Source of the DNA: an uncultured Oscillibacter sp.
GTDB lineage: Bacteria > Bacillota > Clostridia > Oscillospirales > Oscillospiraceae
Reading direction: 5' to 3'
NCBI RefSeq assembly: GCF_910584465.1
Contig: NZ_CAJUBK010000043.1
Coordinates: 1 to 22,685, forward strand
DNA length: 22,685 nt
In this document: positions 1 to 8,180 of the stretch, in pieces
Numbering within the stretch: the stretch's first letter is position 1
Layout of the letters: every line of letters begins with the position of its first letter
Notes under the pieces: generated by a model
The model's input: only the letters and a program-made list of their open reading frames with translations
Told to the model about the DNA's origin: nothing
Database searches by the model: none
Translations under genes and position numbers: made by a program

Positions 1-64
1 GCTACTTATTTTTTTAGCGCAACAGGTCGATAGTAATGAAAAAGGCTGATAAGGTGGTGTTTTC

Positions 65-2155
65 GTGAGCAACAATGATATCCTGGATATGTACATCTAT
101 GAAACCAACACGCTTCTTGAACAGCTGGAGAGCATCGTTCTGGACGCGGAAAAGGAAAATACATTCTCTCAAGACAACGTCAATGAGATTTTCCGCATCA
201 TGCATACCATCAAGGGCTCCTCGGCCATGATGGAGTTCGATACGCTGGCACGGGTCTCCCACCGCATCGAGGACATGTTCTTCCTGATCCGGGAGGGCAC
301 CATGTCCGTCGTGAAGGACGAGGACCGCCCGGCGCTGTTCGACGTGATGCTCCACTCCGTGGACTATTTCCGGGAGGAGATGGAGAAGGTAGAGGCAGAG
401 CAGCCCCTTAATGAAGATGTCGACAGTTTCCTTGAAAATATTAATAGTTTGATCGCCAAAATTAAGGGGGAAGAAATTCCAGCGGAGCCGGCGCCCAAGG
501 CCGCGGCCCCGGCGGCCCCCGCTCCCGCGCCGGAGGCCGGCGCCCCCGTCGTCCCCGCCCAGGTGACGGAGGGCAACGCCGAGTTCCCCTATGAGCTGCG
601 GGTCTTCTTCGACGACGGCTGCGGCATGGAGAACCTCCGGGCCTTCATGCTGGTCACCTCGGTCCAGGGCTTCTGCGCCGACACGGATTTCACCTATCAG
701 CCCGCTGGCGTGGAGAGCGACTCCAGCCTGTCGGAGGTGGTGATCGAGCACGGCTTCCTGCTCCAGTTCCGCAACGACGCGGACCGCGCCCGGGCCGTGC
801 CTGTGGTGATGGGCGCCGGCTCCGTCCACTCCTATGAGGAGCAGAACTACGTCCCCGCCCCGCCCAAGGAAGAGGAGGAGCACGCCCGCGCCCAGGAGGC
901 CGCTCCCGCCGCGCAGAAGGCGGCCCCGGCCCCCGCGGCCCCGGCCGGCGGACAGCAGCACGCCCAGAGCCAGAAGGAGAGCCTGATCAGCGTGGGCCTG
1001 AGCAAGCTGGATACGCTCTCCGCCATCGTGGGCGAGATCGTCATCACCGAGGCCATGGTCACTGGCTCCCCGGACCTGAAGGGCCTGCACCTGGACGCCT
1101 TCTCCAAGTCCGCCCGGCAGCTGCGCAAGCTGACGGACGAGCTGCAGGACGTGTCCATGTCCCTGCGCATGATCCCCGTGTCCAACACCTTCCAGAAGAT
1201 GAACCGCATCGTCCGCGACATGTGCAAGAAGCTGAACAAGCAGGTGAAGCTCACCCTGGTGGGCGAGGACACGGAAGTGGATAAGACCATCGTGGACGCC
1301 ATCGGCGACCCCATCATGCACATGGTCCGCAACTCCATGGACCACGGCATCGAGGCGGACGTCCAGGACCGCATCGCCGCGGGGAAGGACCCTGTGGGCG
1401 AGATCCTCCTCTCCGCCCAGGACACCGGCAGCGAGGTCATCATCCAGATCTCCGACGACGGCGCCGGGGTCAACGACGAGGCCGTGCTGGCCAAGGCCAT
1501 CCGCAACGGCATCGCCTCGCCGGAGGTGGAATACTCTCATAAGGAGATCTTGAACTTCCTCATGGCCCCCGGCTTCTCCACCAATGCCCAGGTGACGGAG
1601 TTCTCCGGCCGCGGCGTGGGCATGGACGTGGTGAAGAGCGGCGTGGAGAGCCTGGGCGGTTCCGTCTCCATCACCAGCGAGCAGGGCAAGGGCATGACCA
1701 CCATCATGCGCATCCCCCTGACCATGGCCATCATGGACGGCATGGAGGTCTCCGTGGGAGATTCCATCTTCACCATCCCCATCAACAACATCCGCTCCAG
1801 CATCAAGACCACCGAGGAGGCCATCCTCCACGACTCCGTCAACGGCGAGATGGTGAAGATGCTGGACGGGTATTACCCCGTCATCCGGGCCCGGGACTTT
1901 TACAACCTCCCCGGCGGTGTGGAAAAGATCGCGGAAGGCATCCTGATGTGGCTGGAATCCGGGGACTGCTCCTACTGCCTGTTCGTGGATGAGCTCCTGG
2001 GCGAGCAGCAGATCGTCGTCAAGCCGCTCCCTCCCTATGTCAACAATTTCGACATCAAGAACTACGGCATCACCGGGTGCAGCATCCTGGGAGACGGCAA
2101 CATCAGCATCATCCTGGACGTGGGCGGCCTCTACGCCGCGGCCCGGAACGGATGA
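65..2155 (+). CDS. cheA: Chemotaxis histidine kinase CheA
   Basis: CheA autophosphorylates in response to chemoreceptor arrays and passes phosphate to CheY and CheB. Visible in order: an N-terminal Hpt (P1) domain with phospho-acceptor His47 in IMHTIKGSSAMM; an Ala/Pro-rich linker (about 138-172); a P2-like response-regulator docking region (about 175-260); a second Ala/Pro linker; a dimerisation segment from about 305; a HATPase domain with N box HMVRNSMDHG (about 419-428), DDGAGVN (about 463) and GRGVGMDVV (about 515); and a CheW-like P5 domain from about 560 to the end. The length, 696 residues, is normal. The GTG start at 65 is chosen because AAGGTGGTG lies just upstream and the protein begins with a normal Hpt helix. 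It is the first gene of a che operon. A 10-codon ATG frame at 36-68 overlaps the start as GTGA; I read no function into it. Confidence 0.97.
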   Translation: MSNNDILDMYIYETNTLLEQLESIVLDAEKENTFSQDNVNEIFRIMHTIKGSSAMMEFDTLARVSHRIEDMFFLIREGTMSVVKDEDRPALFDVMLHSVDYFREEMEKVEAEQPLNEDVDSFLENINSLIAKIKGEEIPAEPAPKAAAPAAPAPAPEAGAPVVPAQVTEGNAEFPYELRVFFDDGCGMENLRAFMLVTSVQGFCADTDFTYQPAGVESDSSLSEVVIEHGFLLQFRNDADRARAVPVVMGAGSVHSYEEQNYVPAPPKEEEEHARAQEAAPAAQKAAPAPAAPAGGQQHAQSQKESLISVGLSKLDTLSAIVGEIVITEAMVTGSPDLKGLHLDAFSKSARQLRKLTDELQDVSMSLRMIPVSNTFQKMNRIVRDMCKKLNKQVKLTLVGEDTEVDKTIVDAIGDPIMHMVRNSMDHGIEADVQDRIAAGKDPVGEILLSAQDTGSEVIIQISDDGAGVNDEAVLAKAIRNGIASPEVEYSHKEILNFLMAPGFSTNAQVTEFSGRGVGMDVVKSGVESLGGSVSITSEQGKGMTTIMRIPLTMAIMDGMEVSVGDSIFTIPINNIRSSIKTTEEAILHDSVNGEMVKMLDGYYPVIRARDFYNLPGGVEKIAEGILMWLESGDCSYCLFVDELLGEQQIVVKPLPPYVNNFDIKNYGITGCSILGDGNISIILDVGGLYAAARNG

Positions 2156-2176
2156 GCGCCAAAGGAGGGAAACGCA

Positions 2177-2671
2177 ATGAGTAAGGAAAACGTCCTGTTC
2201 CAGGTGGAGGAAGACGCGCTGGACAGCCCCGTCCAGGAAGACGAGGGCGCGGGCAGCCGCAAGCACCTGATCTTTACCGTGGACGACTTGAAGATCGGCA
2301 TCGACGCCGAGCAGGTGGTGGAGATCCAAAACAGCTATACCGCCACCTACCTGCCCATGATGCCGGACTATATCCTGGGCATCTTCAACATGCGCGGCCA
2401 GATCATCCCCATCATGGACATCCGCCTCCGCCTGGGGAAGCCCCCCGCGGACGAGAATATCCTGATCGTCATCGACTACAACAACAACCAGCTGGGCATC
2501 CGGGTGGACTCCGTGGACCTGATGCTGGACATCCCCGTGGAGAGCATCGTCCCCATCCCGTCCCAGAGCACCCAGAAGCTGGTCTCCGGTATGTGCACCC
2601 TGCCCGACGGTTCCGGCACCATGCTGGTGCTGGACTGCGAGCAGCTGATCGCCCACGGCTACGGCGACTGA
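2177..2671 (+). CDS. cheW: Chemotaxis coupling protein CheW
   Basis: CheW bridges chemoreceptor tips to CheA in the signalling array. The 164-residue protein has an acidic N-terminal extension of about 30 residues followed by a complete CheW fold, with DYILGIFNMRGQIIPIMDIR as the family hallmark, then LIVIDYNNNQLGIRVDSV and VSGMCTLPDGSGTMLVLD. The ATG at 2177 follows an excellent AAAGGAGGGA at 2161-2170. It starts 21 bases after the cheA stop, so co-transcription and coupled translation are likely. The acidic N-terminal tail is longer than in a minimal CheW. The assignment as CheW rather than a CheV fusion is clear because no receiver domain follows. Confidence 0.96.
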   Translation: MSKENVLFQVEEDALDSPVQEDEGAGSRKHLIFTVDDLKIGIDAEQVVEIQNSYTATYLPMMPDYILGIFNMRGQIIPIMDIRLRLGKPPADENILIVIDYNNNQLGIRVDSVDLMLDIPVESIVPIPSQSTQKLVSGMCTLPDGSGTMLVLDCEQLIAHGYGD

Positions 2672-2702
2672 AATCAAGCGTTAAGAACGGTGAACAAAAA
2701 GT

Positions 2703-3545
2703 ATGGATACGGCAAAAAAGACTGACGGAGTGGGCGGCTTCGGGCCAATGTCCATCTCCGAGGCGGATTTCCGGCGGATGGTGAACTTCATCCAGTCCAG
2801 CTACGGCATCGACCTGAGCCAGAAGAAACAGCTGATCACCAGCCGCCTCTCCCCGGCCCTGAAGAAGCTGGGCTACAATAGCTTCGGGGATTTCGTGAAC
2901 CACCTTTTGGACAAGAAGGAGAACGACGAGGTCACCCTGGTCCTGAACAAGCTGACCACGAACTACACCTTCTTCATGCGGGAGAAGGAGCACCTGGACT
3001 ATTTCTGCGAGCGCATCATCCCGGACATCGTCCGCCGGCACGAGCGGGACAAGACGCTGGCCATCTGGAGCGCGGGCTGCTCCAGCGGGGAGGAGCCTTA
3101 TAACATCACCATGTTCCTCTACGATTACCTGGGCCCCAGGGCCAAGGAGTGGGACACCCGCATCCTGGCCACCGACATCTCGGCCCAGGCCCTGACCAAG
3201 GCCAAGCGGGGCGTCTACGAGCTGCCCGACACGATCCCCTCAGACTGGAAGCGGAAGTACTTCACCTCCAACCGGGACGGCACGCACACGGTGGCCTCCA
3301 GCGTGAAGGACAACGTGATCTATCAGACCTTCAACCTGATGGATCCCATCAAGTTCCGCCGGAAGTTCGACGTGATCTTCTGCCGGAACGTGATGATCTA
3401 CTTCGATCAGCCCACCAAGGACGCCCTGGTCCGCCGGTTCTATGACGCCACGGTCCCCGGCGGCTACCTGCTGATCAGCGCTTCGGAGAACCTGAGCCAG
3501 AACGCGCCCTATCGCCGTTTGGCTACGGCGACCTTCCAAAAATGA
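2703..3545 (+). CDS. cheR: Chemoreceptor glutamate methyltransferase CheR
   Basis: CheR methylates receptor glutamates with S-adenosylmethionine and works against CheB in sensory adaptation. The 280-residue protein has the small all-alpha N-terminal domain (MVNFIQSSYGIDLSQKKQ, then TTNYTFFMREKEHLDYF) and the Rossmann-type SAM domain with motif LAIWSAGCSSGEEPYNI and later DVIFCRNVMIYFD. Both length and motifs fit the family. The ATG at 2703 has only a weak upstream ribosome binding site (AACGGTGAAC), so translation may depend on coupling to cheW, which ends 31 bases upstream. It lies third in the cheA-cheW-cheR-cheB operon. Confidence 0.96.
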   Translation: MDTAKKTDGVGGFGPMSISEADFRRMVNFIQSSYGIDLSQKKQLITSRLSPALKKLGYNSFGDFVNHLLDKKENDEVTLVLNKLTTNYTFFMREKEHLDYFCERIIPDIVRRHERDKTLAIWSAGCSSGEEPYNITMFLYDYLGPRAKEWDTRILATDISAQALTKAKRGVYELPDTIPSDWKRKYFTSNRDGTHTVASSVKDNVIYQTFNLMDPIKFRRKFDVIFCRNVMIYFDQPTKDALVRRFYDATVPGGYLLISASENLSQNAPYRRLATATFQK

Positions 3546-3566
3546 TAAGGAGGTGGTTCCTTCCCG

Positions 3567-4613
3567 ATGGCAGTGGAACTGGGGAAAAAGATCCGGGTGC
3601 TGGTGGTGGACGACTCCGCCCTGGCTCGCAACCTGATCATCCAGGGCCTCACGGCCCACCCGAGGATCGAGATCGTTGGCTACGCGATCAACACGCTGGA
3701 CGCCAGACAGAAGATCCCCCGCCTGAAGCCCGACGTCGTCACGATGGATGTGGAGATGCCGGGCCAGAGCGGCATCGATTTTTTGAAGGAGTACCTGCCT
3801 GACAACCCCCTGCCGGTGATCCTCTGCTCCTCTTTGGACCTGAAGGTCTTCGACGCGCTGAACGCCGGCGCGGTGGACTTCGTCCGCAAGCCGGACGGCC
3901 AGCAGACCAAGGACGTTTTCATCAACAACCTCACCCAGAAGGTGCTGGTCGCTTCCATGGCGAGGCCCCGCAGCGCTCCGATACGCACCCCCTCCGTGGC
4001 GGTGGCCACGCCGAACCTGGGCGCGGACCCGGCCCTGGACCGGGTGATCGTGGGCCTGGGCGCCTCCACGGGAGGGACGGAGGCGACCCTGGAGGTCATG
4101 CGCCGCCTGCCGGCGGATATCCCTCCCATGGTCATCGTGCAGCATATGCCCAAGGGCTTCACCCAGATGTATGCCGACCGTTTGAACCGCATCTGCAAGA
4201 TGGAGGTCAAGGAGGCCAGGAACGGCGACGAGCTCCGCCGGGGCCTGGCCGTAGTGGCGCCCGCCGACCTGCAGTGCCGGGTGGTGCGCATCGGCGACAA
4301 GTACACCGTCTCCTGTACGCCGGGAGAGAAGGTCAGCGGCCACCGCCCGTCGGTGGACGCGATGTTCCAGTCCATGGCCGAGATGGTCCGCTGCAAGATG
4401 GTGGGCATCATCATGACCGGCATGGGCCAGGACGGCGCCGCGGGGCTGCTGGCGATGCGGAAGAAGGGGGCCTACACCATCGGCCAGGATAAGGAGTCCA
4501 GCGTGGTGTACGGTATGCCTATGGTCGCCAACGACATCGGGGCGGTCTGCATACAGGCTTCGTGTGAGAACGTGGCCACGGTGCTGCTCCGGTATCTGAA
4601 GACCCTGCACTGA
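3567..4613 (+). CDS. cheB: Chemoreceptor glutamate methylesterase/deamidase CheB
   Basis: CheB removes receptor methyl esters and is switched on when CheA phosphorylates its receiver domain. The receiver domain (about 8-125) shows the acidic pair in LVVDDSALARN and the phospho-acceptor Asp61 in TMDVEMPG. The C-terminal methylesterase domain (about 155-348) has the complete catalytic set: Ser167 in GASTGG, His193 in VQHMPKGFT and Asp289 in MTGMGQDGA. The length, 348 residues, is standard. The ATG at 3567 follows AAGGAGGTGG at 3547-3556, just after the cheR stop. It is the last gene of the operon and is followed by a hairpin terminator. Confidence 0.97.
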   Translation: MAVELGKKIRVLVVDDSALARNLIIQGLTAHPRIEIVGYAINTLDARQKIPRLKPDVVTMDVEMPGQSGIDFLKEYLPDNPLPVILCSSLDLKVFDALNAGAVDFVRKPDGQQTKDVFINNLTQKVLVASMARPRSAPIRTPSVAVATPNLGADPALDRVIVGLGASTGGTEATLEVMRRLPADIPPMVIVQHMPKGFTQMYADRLNRICKMEVKEARNGDELRRGLAVVAPADLQCRVVRIGDKYTVSCTPGEKVSGHRPSVDAMFQSMAEMVRCKMVGIIMTGMGQDGAAGLLAMRKKGAYTIGQDKESSVVYGMPMVANDIGAVCIQASCENVATVLLRYLKTLH

Positions 4614-4630
4614 ATCGAAAAGGACGTGAC

Positions 4631-4667
4631 ATCGGGCCCTGCCTCACCGGACGAGGCGGGGCCCGAT
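4631..4667 (+). terminator. Intrinsic terminator after cheB
   Basis: A 15-base-pair stem with one G-T wobble (ATCGGGCCCTGCCTC paired with GAGGCGGGGCCCGAT) around a 7-base loop starts 18 bases after the cheB stop. The T run after it is short (CTTTC), so termination may be incomplete. A second small hairpin, GGGCC-TTT-GGCCC, lies at 4684-4696. The position between the che operon and the sigma-D type promoter supports the call. Confidence 0.65.
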
Positions 4668-4737
4668 CTTTCGCGGCCGGAAGGGGCCTTTGGCCCGGCG
4701 CTCCCCTGGGGATCAAGAAATTTATCCCTCTTCTTCT

Positions 4738-4763
4738 TAACTTTCCTGTCATTTTGCCGATAT
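4738..4763 (+). promoter_or_regulatory. Sigma-D (sigma-28/FliA-type) promoter for the flgM operon
   Basis: The -10 box GCCGATAT at 4756-4763 is identical to the Bacillus SigD consensus -10 element. A TAAC at 4738-4741, one base off the TAAA -35 core, precedes it by 14 bases, inside the spacing used by these factors. It lies 66 bases upstream of flgM, the anti-sigma factor gene that classically has such a promoter in late flagellar operons. The match is read directly; the activity is inferred. Confidence 0.8.
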
Positions 4764-4828
4764 GAATAATGAAGTAGGATAGAAGTGAGATGAAGCCGCA
4801 TGGCTGTCGTTTGCAAAGGATGTGAGAT

Positions 4829-5137
4829 ATGATGCTGACTTCTACCGGTTCCGGTGCCATCTCTTCGGTCAACCGGACGAAGACGTATTACCCCGCCCAG
4901 AAACGGGGGGCGCTGTCCCAGCCCGCCCCCGGGCCCAATTATGACTCTGTCGATCTCTCCGCCCCCGCGGGCCGGAGGAGTTTCCAGATGGAGGTGGTGA
5001 GCCGCCTCTCCCGGGAGGTGCGGACCGCCAACACCACGGGCGATATCCAGGAGCTCCGCCGGGAAGTCTCCGCCGGGAGGTATTCCCCGGATCCCATGGC
5101 CATCGCCGGGCGTATGCTGTTTTTAGTGGAGGAATGA
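4829..5137 (+). CDS. flgM: Anti-sigma-28 factor FlgM
   Basis: FlgM binds the flagellar sigma factor and keeps late genes off until the hook-basal body is complete and FlgM is exported. The 102-residue protein has a disordered, low-complexity N-terminal half. Its C-terminal half contains YDSVDLS, then paired helices with LRREVSAGRYSPDPMAIAGR, the typical FlgM sigma-binding pattern (V..G.Y..D...IA..ML). The start is either ATG 4829 or the adjacent in-frame ATG 4832. AAAGGATGTGA at 4815-4825 serves either. It is the first gene of the late flagellar operon and lies behind the sigma-D type promoter, giving the expected feedback loop. The family is divergent; position and C-terminal motif carry the call. 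Confidence 0.88.
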   Translation: MMLTSTGSGAISSVNRTKTYYPAQKRGALSQPAPGPNYDSVDLSAPAGRRSFQMEVVSRLSREVRTANTTGDIQELRREVSAGRYSPDPMAIAGRMLFLVEE

Positions 5138-5140
5138 GGC

Positions 5141-5626
5141 ATGGAAGAGCTTTACCGTTCCTACCTGACCTTCCTCCGTTCCATGAGCCAGGGGCTGGAG
5201 CGCCTCACGGACCTGGCTGAGAAGAAGTACGTCGCCGCTCAGACCGACGACCTGCTGACGCTGAACGACCTCCTGAACCAGGAGCAGGCCCAGTCCCTGA
5301 ATTTCCGCGGGCTGGAGCTGACCCGCGACAAGCTGCTGCCCAAGCTGGGGCTGACGAACGTGCCGCTGTCCAAGGTCCCGGACCATTTCCCCCCCGCCAT
5401 GCAGGCGGAGGCGCGGGAGACGGCGGCGGCCCTGGCGGGCCGGTACGCGGCCTACCGGAAGGCGTCCGGCAAGGCCCGGATGCTGCTGGAGCAGAACCTG
5501 CGGGAAGTGGACCACGCCATCGCCCAGATGGGCGGCCCCCCGGCCGGGAGCGAGGCCGGACCCGGATACCAGAAGGAAGCGGAGGTCGCTCCGCCCCCGT
5601 CCATGAAGACGGACTTCCGCGCCTGA
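5141..5626 (+). CDS. flgN: FlgN-family flagellar export chaperone
   Basis: FlgN chaperones the hook-filament junction proteins FlgK and FlgL to the flagellar type III export gate. The 161-residue protein is almost wholly helical, with a long N-terminal helix (MEELYRSYLTFLRSMSQGLE), the LLTLNDLLNQEQAQSL segment typical of the family, and a C-terminal helix ending near DHAIAQMGG. The last 25 or so residues are Pro/Gly-rich. It starts 3 bases after the flgM stop, with GGAGGAATGAGG upstream, and sits directly before its expected client flgK. In Bacillus the gene in this position was called yvyG. FlgN sequences are weakly conserved, so context adds much of the confidence. Confidence 0.88.
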   Translation: MEELYRSYLTFLRSMSQGLERLTDLAEKKYVAAQTDDLLTLNDLLNQEQAQSLNFRGLELTRDKLLPKLGLTNVPLSKVPDHFPPAMQAEARETAAALAGRYAAYRKASGKARMLLEQNLREVDHAIAQMGGPPAGSEAGPGYQKEAEVAPPPSMKTDFRA

Positions 5627-5657
5627 CGCGCTTGAGATATAAAAGGAGTATTTGACT

Positions 5658-8165
5658 ATGGGCATCGGCACCTTTGGAGCCTTCACCCAGGCCCGGCTGG
5701 CGATCTACGCCGCCCAGACCGGGATCACGGTGACGGGCAACAATATTTCCAATATCAACACCCCCGGCTACACCCGGCAGCGGCTGAACCAGGTCAGCCT
5801 CTATGCCGCGGGCAGCGACCGCTATTACGCCGAGGGCGACGTCCGTGTCGGCCAGGGCGCGCTGGTGAAGAACATCTCCCAGATCCGCAACCCCTATCTG
5901 GACATCCGCTATCGGGAGGAGAACGCCAAGGTCGGCTTCTACGACGCCCGGCTGGAGGGGCTGAACTCCATCTCCCGCGTCCTGGACGAGGTGGGCCTGG
6001 GCGACGCCGGCAAGGGCGAGGACGGCTTCGGCGTCCTGGGCCTGAACATCATGGACCTGTACAAGGCGCTGCAGAACATCACCGACCAGACGGGCCAGCA
6101 GGAGTACGACGACAGCATCAAGGGCATCGCCACCAGCCTGGTGTCGAAGCTGCACGCCTACGCGAACCAGCTGGAGCAGGTGCGGACGGACACCATCATG
6201 GACTTCAAGGAGGACCTGGAGACGGTCAACAACCTCCTGGACGGCATCCGCGCCCTGAACGAGGAGATCCGCAAATGTGAGATCCACGGCGATCCAGCCC
6301 TGGAGCTCCGGGACGAGCGGAACCGCCAGATCGACGAGCTCTCCGGGCTGATCGACATCAACGTGGTCTACGGCGAGGAGCAGATCGCCGCCGGGGTGAC
6401 GGTGGAGAAGATGAGCCTCTACCTGGGCGACGGCAACCCCGATAAGAGCGTCAAGACCGACGAGTCCCTGCTGATCGACGGCGTGTACAGCGCCAATATC
6501 ATCCTGGGGAAGCCGAAGATGAACCCGGACTATGTGACGGGCAAGGCGGCCCTGGACAAGGACCTTGCCGCCGGGAAGATCGATAAAGCGGCGTATGAGG
6601 CCGGACTGAAGGCCCTGCCGGACCCGTATGTGAAAGTGAACGACGATGGCACGGAGACCCTGGTCAAGGATATCCGGGACGCGACGATCCTGACGGACGA
6701 CGCGGATAACCCCAACTACGATATGATGATCACCGAGCTGAAGAACAAGACCGGGGATCCCAACTATGTGGGCCATGCCTATACGCCGGAGAAGGTCACG
6801 GGCGCGGATCTCACCGCCCTGCTCGCCGACTTGGCCGCGGGCAACGTCAAGTTCACGAGCAAGAGCAGCATGACCTCCAGGGAGCTCTCGGGCCACGATC
6901 TCCCCGCGGGCTATGAAGAGGGCGACAAGGTCATCGAGATCTACATGCGGACGCTGAAGCCGGGCGCCACCAATTTGAACGACCCCAACAGCTATGAATA
7001 CACCAAGCAGATCTATTCGCAGATCGTCTCCAAGCCCGTGGTCCTGGACGACAACGACCTCTACGGCGAGCTCCAGGCCGAGCGGGAGCTGCTGACCGAG
7101 GAGGGCGTGTTCATCGATCAGGACACGATCCCGAACATCGACGAGAACGCGGTCAAAAAGCGGGGCATCGGCTACTACCAAAAGGCGCTGGACCTGCTGG
7201 CGAACCGGCTGGCGAACACCCTGAACGAGGCCAACCAGGGCTTCCTGATGGACCCGGACGGGAACTATATCAAGAAGGATACGAAGGCCGACGGCACGCC
7301 CAACCTGGATAAGGACGGCCGGGAGGTCGGCGTGCCCATCAAGGTCGGCGGCCAGGCGCTGAACAAGGACTGGGAGAAGAGCGCCGGGAACCGGGACGCG
7401 ATATTGGCCGACGTGGGCTTGGGCACCGTGACGAAGGAAAAGGACCTGACGGACATAGGGCTGACCTGGAAACAAGTCACGGACGCTTACCTCAAGGGCC
7501 AGCAGTGGCAGATGAACGCGGCCGGCAACGGCGGGAAGTTCATCCCGGAGAACAAGACACAGGTCCTGGACTCCAACGGGGCCCAGGTGGCGCCCGGCTG
7601 GGAGGATCAGTCCCGCGTCGACGCCACGGGAGCCATCTTCGTCGGCGCCCCCCTCTTCAGCAACTCCAACGACAGCGACGATGTGAGGAACATCACGGCC
7701 TCCAACATCGACATCTCTCAGACCTGGAGCCATGCCTCCAGCCTGGTCCGCAGCTTCACCTGCATCCCCGGGACGACGGAGGTGGCTTCCGGCCAGAGCG
7801 ACAACCTCGTCCACATGAAGTATCTGGTGGGCGAGAAGGAGATCGACTTCATCCCCAACCAGCTGGATTCCTCGCCGAACGCCAGCAAGAAGGTGCTCTT
7901 CAACGGCACGTTCTACCAGATGTGGAACGACATCGGCGGCACCCTGGGCCAGGACCAGTCCGAGGCCACCACGATGCTGGACACCTATTATCAAAGCGCC
8001 CTGTCCATCGACACGGACCGGGATTCCGTCTCCTCCGTCGACTTCAACGACGAGGCTATGAACCTGATGATGTACGCGAAATCTTACAACGCCGCCTGCC
8101 GCTTGATGACCACCATCGACACGGTGCTCGACAAGCTCATCAACAACACCGGCGTGACGACCTGA
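5658..8165 (+). CDS. flgK: Flagellar hook-associated protein 1 FlgK, enlarged
   Basis: FlgK forms the first junction layer between hook and filament. The N-terminal D0/D1 region is typical (FGAFTQARLAIYAAQTGI, then TGNNISNINTPGYTRQR), as is ELRDERNRQIDELSGLIDI near residue 217. The C-terminal D0 helix (VDFNDEAMNLMMYAKSYNAA, then LDKLINN) closes the protein. At 835 residues it is far longer than the usual 450 to 650. The extra length lies between about residues 290 and 660, in the surface-exposed variable domain. I prefer ATG 5658 because AAAAGGAGTA at 5641-5650 is correctly spaced for it. An in-frame TTG at 5652 is too close. It lies between its chaperone gene and flgL. Confidence 0.96.
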   Translation: MGIGTFGAFTQARLAIYAAQTGITVTGNNISNINTPGYTRQRLNQVSLYAAGSDRYYAEGDVRVGQGALVKNISQIRNPYLDIRYREENAKVGFYDARLEGLNSISRVLDEVGLGDAGKGEDGFGVLGLNIMDLYKALQNITDQTGQQEYDDSIKGIATSLVSKLHAYANQLEQVRTDTIMDFKEDLETVNNLLDGIRALNEEIRKCEIHGDPALELRDERNRQIDELSGLIDINVVYGEEQIAAGVTVEKMSLYLGDGNPDKSVKTDESLLIDGVYSANIILGKPKMNPDYVTGKAALDKDLAAGKIDKAAYEAGLKALPDPYVKVNDDGTETLVKDIRDATILTDDADNPNYDMMITELKNKTGDPNYVGHAYTPEKVTGADLTALLADLAAGNVKFTSKSSMTSRELSGHDLPAGYEEGDKVIEIYMRTLKPGATNLNDPNSYEYTKQIYSQIVSKPVVLDDNDLYGELQAERELLTEEGVFIDQDTIPNIDENAVKKRGIGYYQKALDLLANRLANTLNEANQGFLMDPDGNYIKKDTKADGTPNLDKDGREVGVPIKVGGQALNKDWEKSAGNRDAILADVGLGTVTKEKDLTDIGLTWKQVTDAYLKGQQWQMNAAGNGGKFIPENKTQVLDSNGAQVAPGWEDQSRVDATGAIFVGAPLFSNSNDSDDVRNITASNIDISQTWSHASSLVRSFTCIPGTTEVASGQSDNLVHMKYLVGEKEIDFIPNQLDSSPNASKKVLFNGTFYQMWNDIGGTLGQDQSEATTMLDTYYQSALSIDTDRDSVSSVDFNDEAMNLMMYAKSYNAACRLMTTIDTVLDKLINNTGVTT

Positions 8166-8180
8166 TAAGGAGGAGGAGCT

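Noticed and set aside
2..49. Possible tail of an upstream gene before cheA (frame ending with a TGA at 47-49, followed by TAAGG as at the cheR and flgK stops).
   Set aside because: The stretch is AT-rich and only 15 codons are visible. The stop-TAAGG pattern is suggestive but too little sequence remains to call a gene.
36..68. Ten-codon ATG frame overlapping the cheA GTG start.
   Set aside because: It lacks a clear ribosome binding site and is likely chance; the cheA start has its own AAGGTGGTG.
14..2677. Very long minus-strand open frame opposite cheA and cheW (similar ones opposite cheB at 3240-4610 and opposite flgN-flgK-flgL at 5205-8921).
   Set aside because: These are His, Asp, Val and Gly-rich low-complexity translations with no family resemblance and no ribosome binding site. 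They arise because GC-rich codons leave the opposite strand free of stops.
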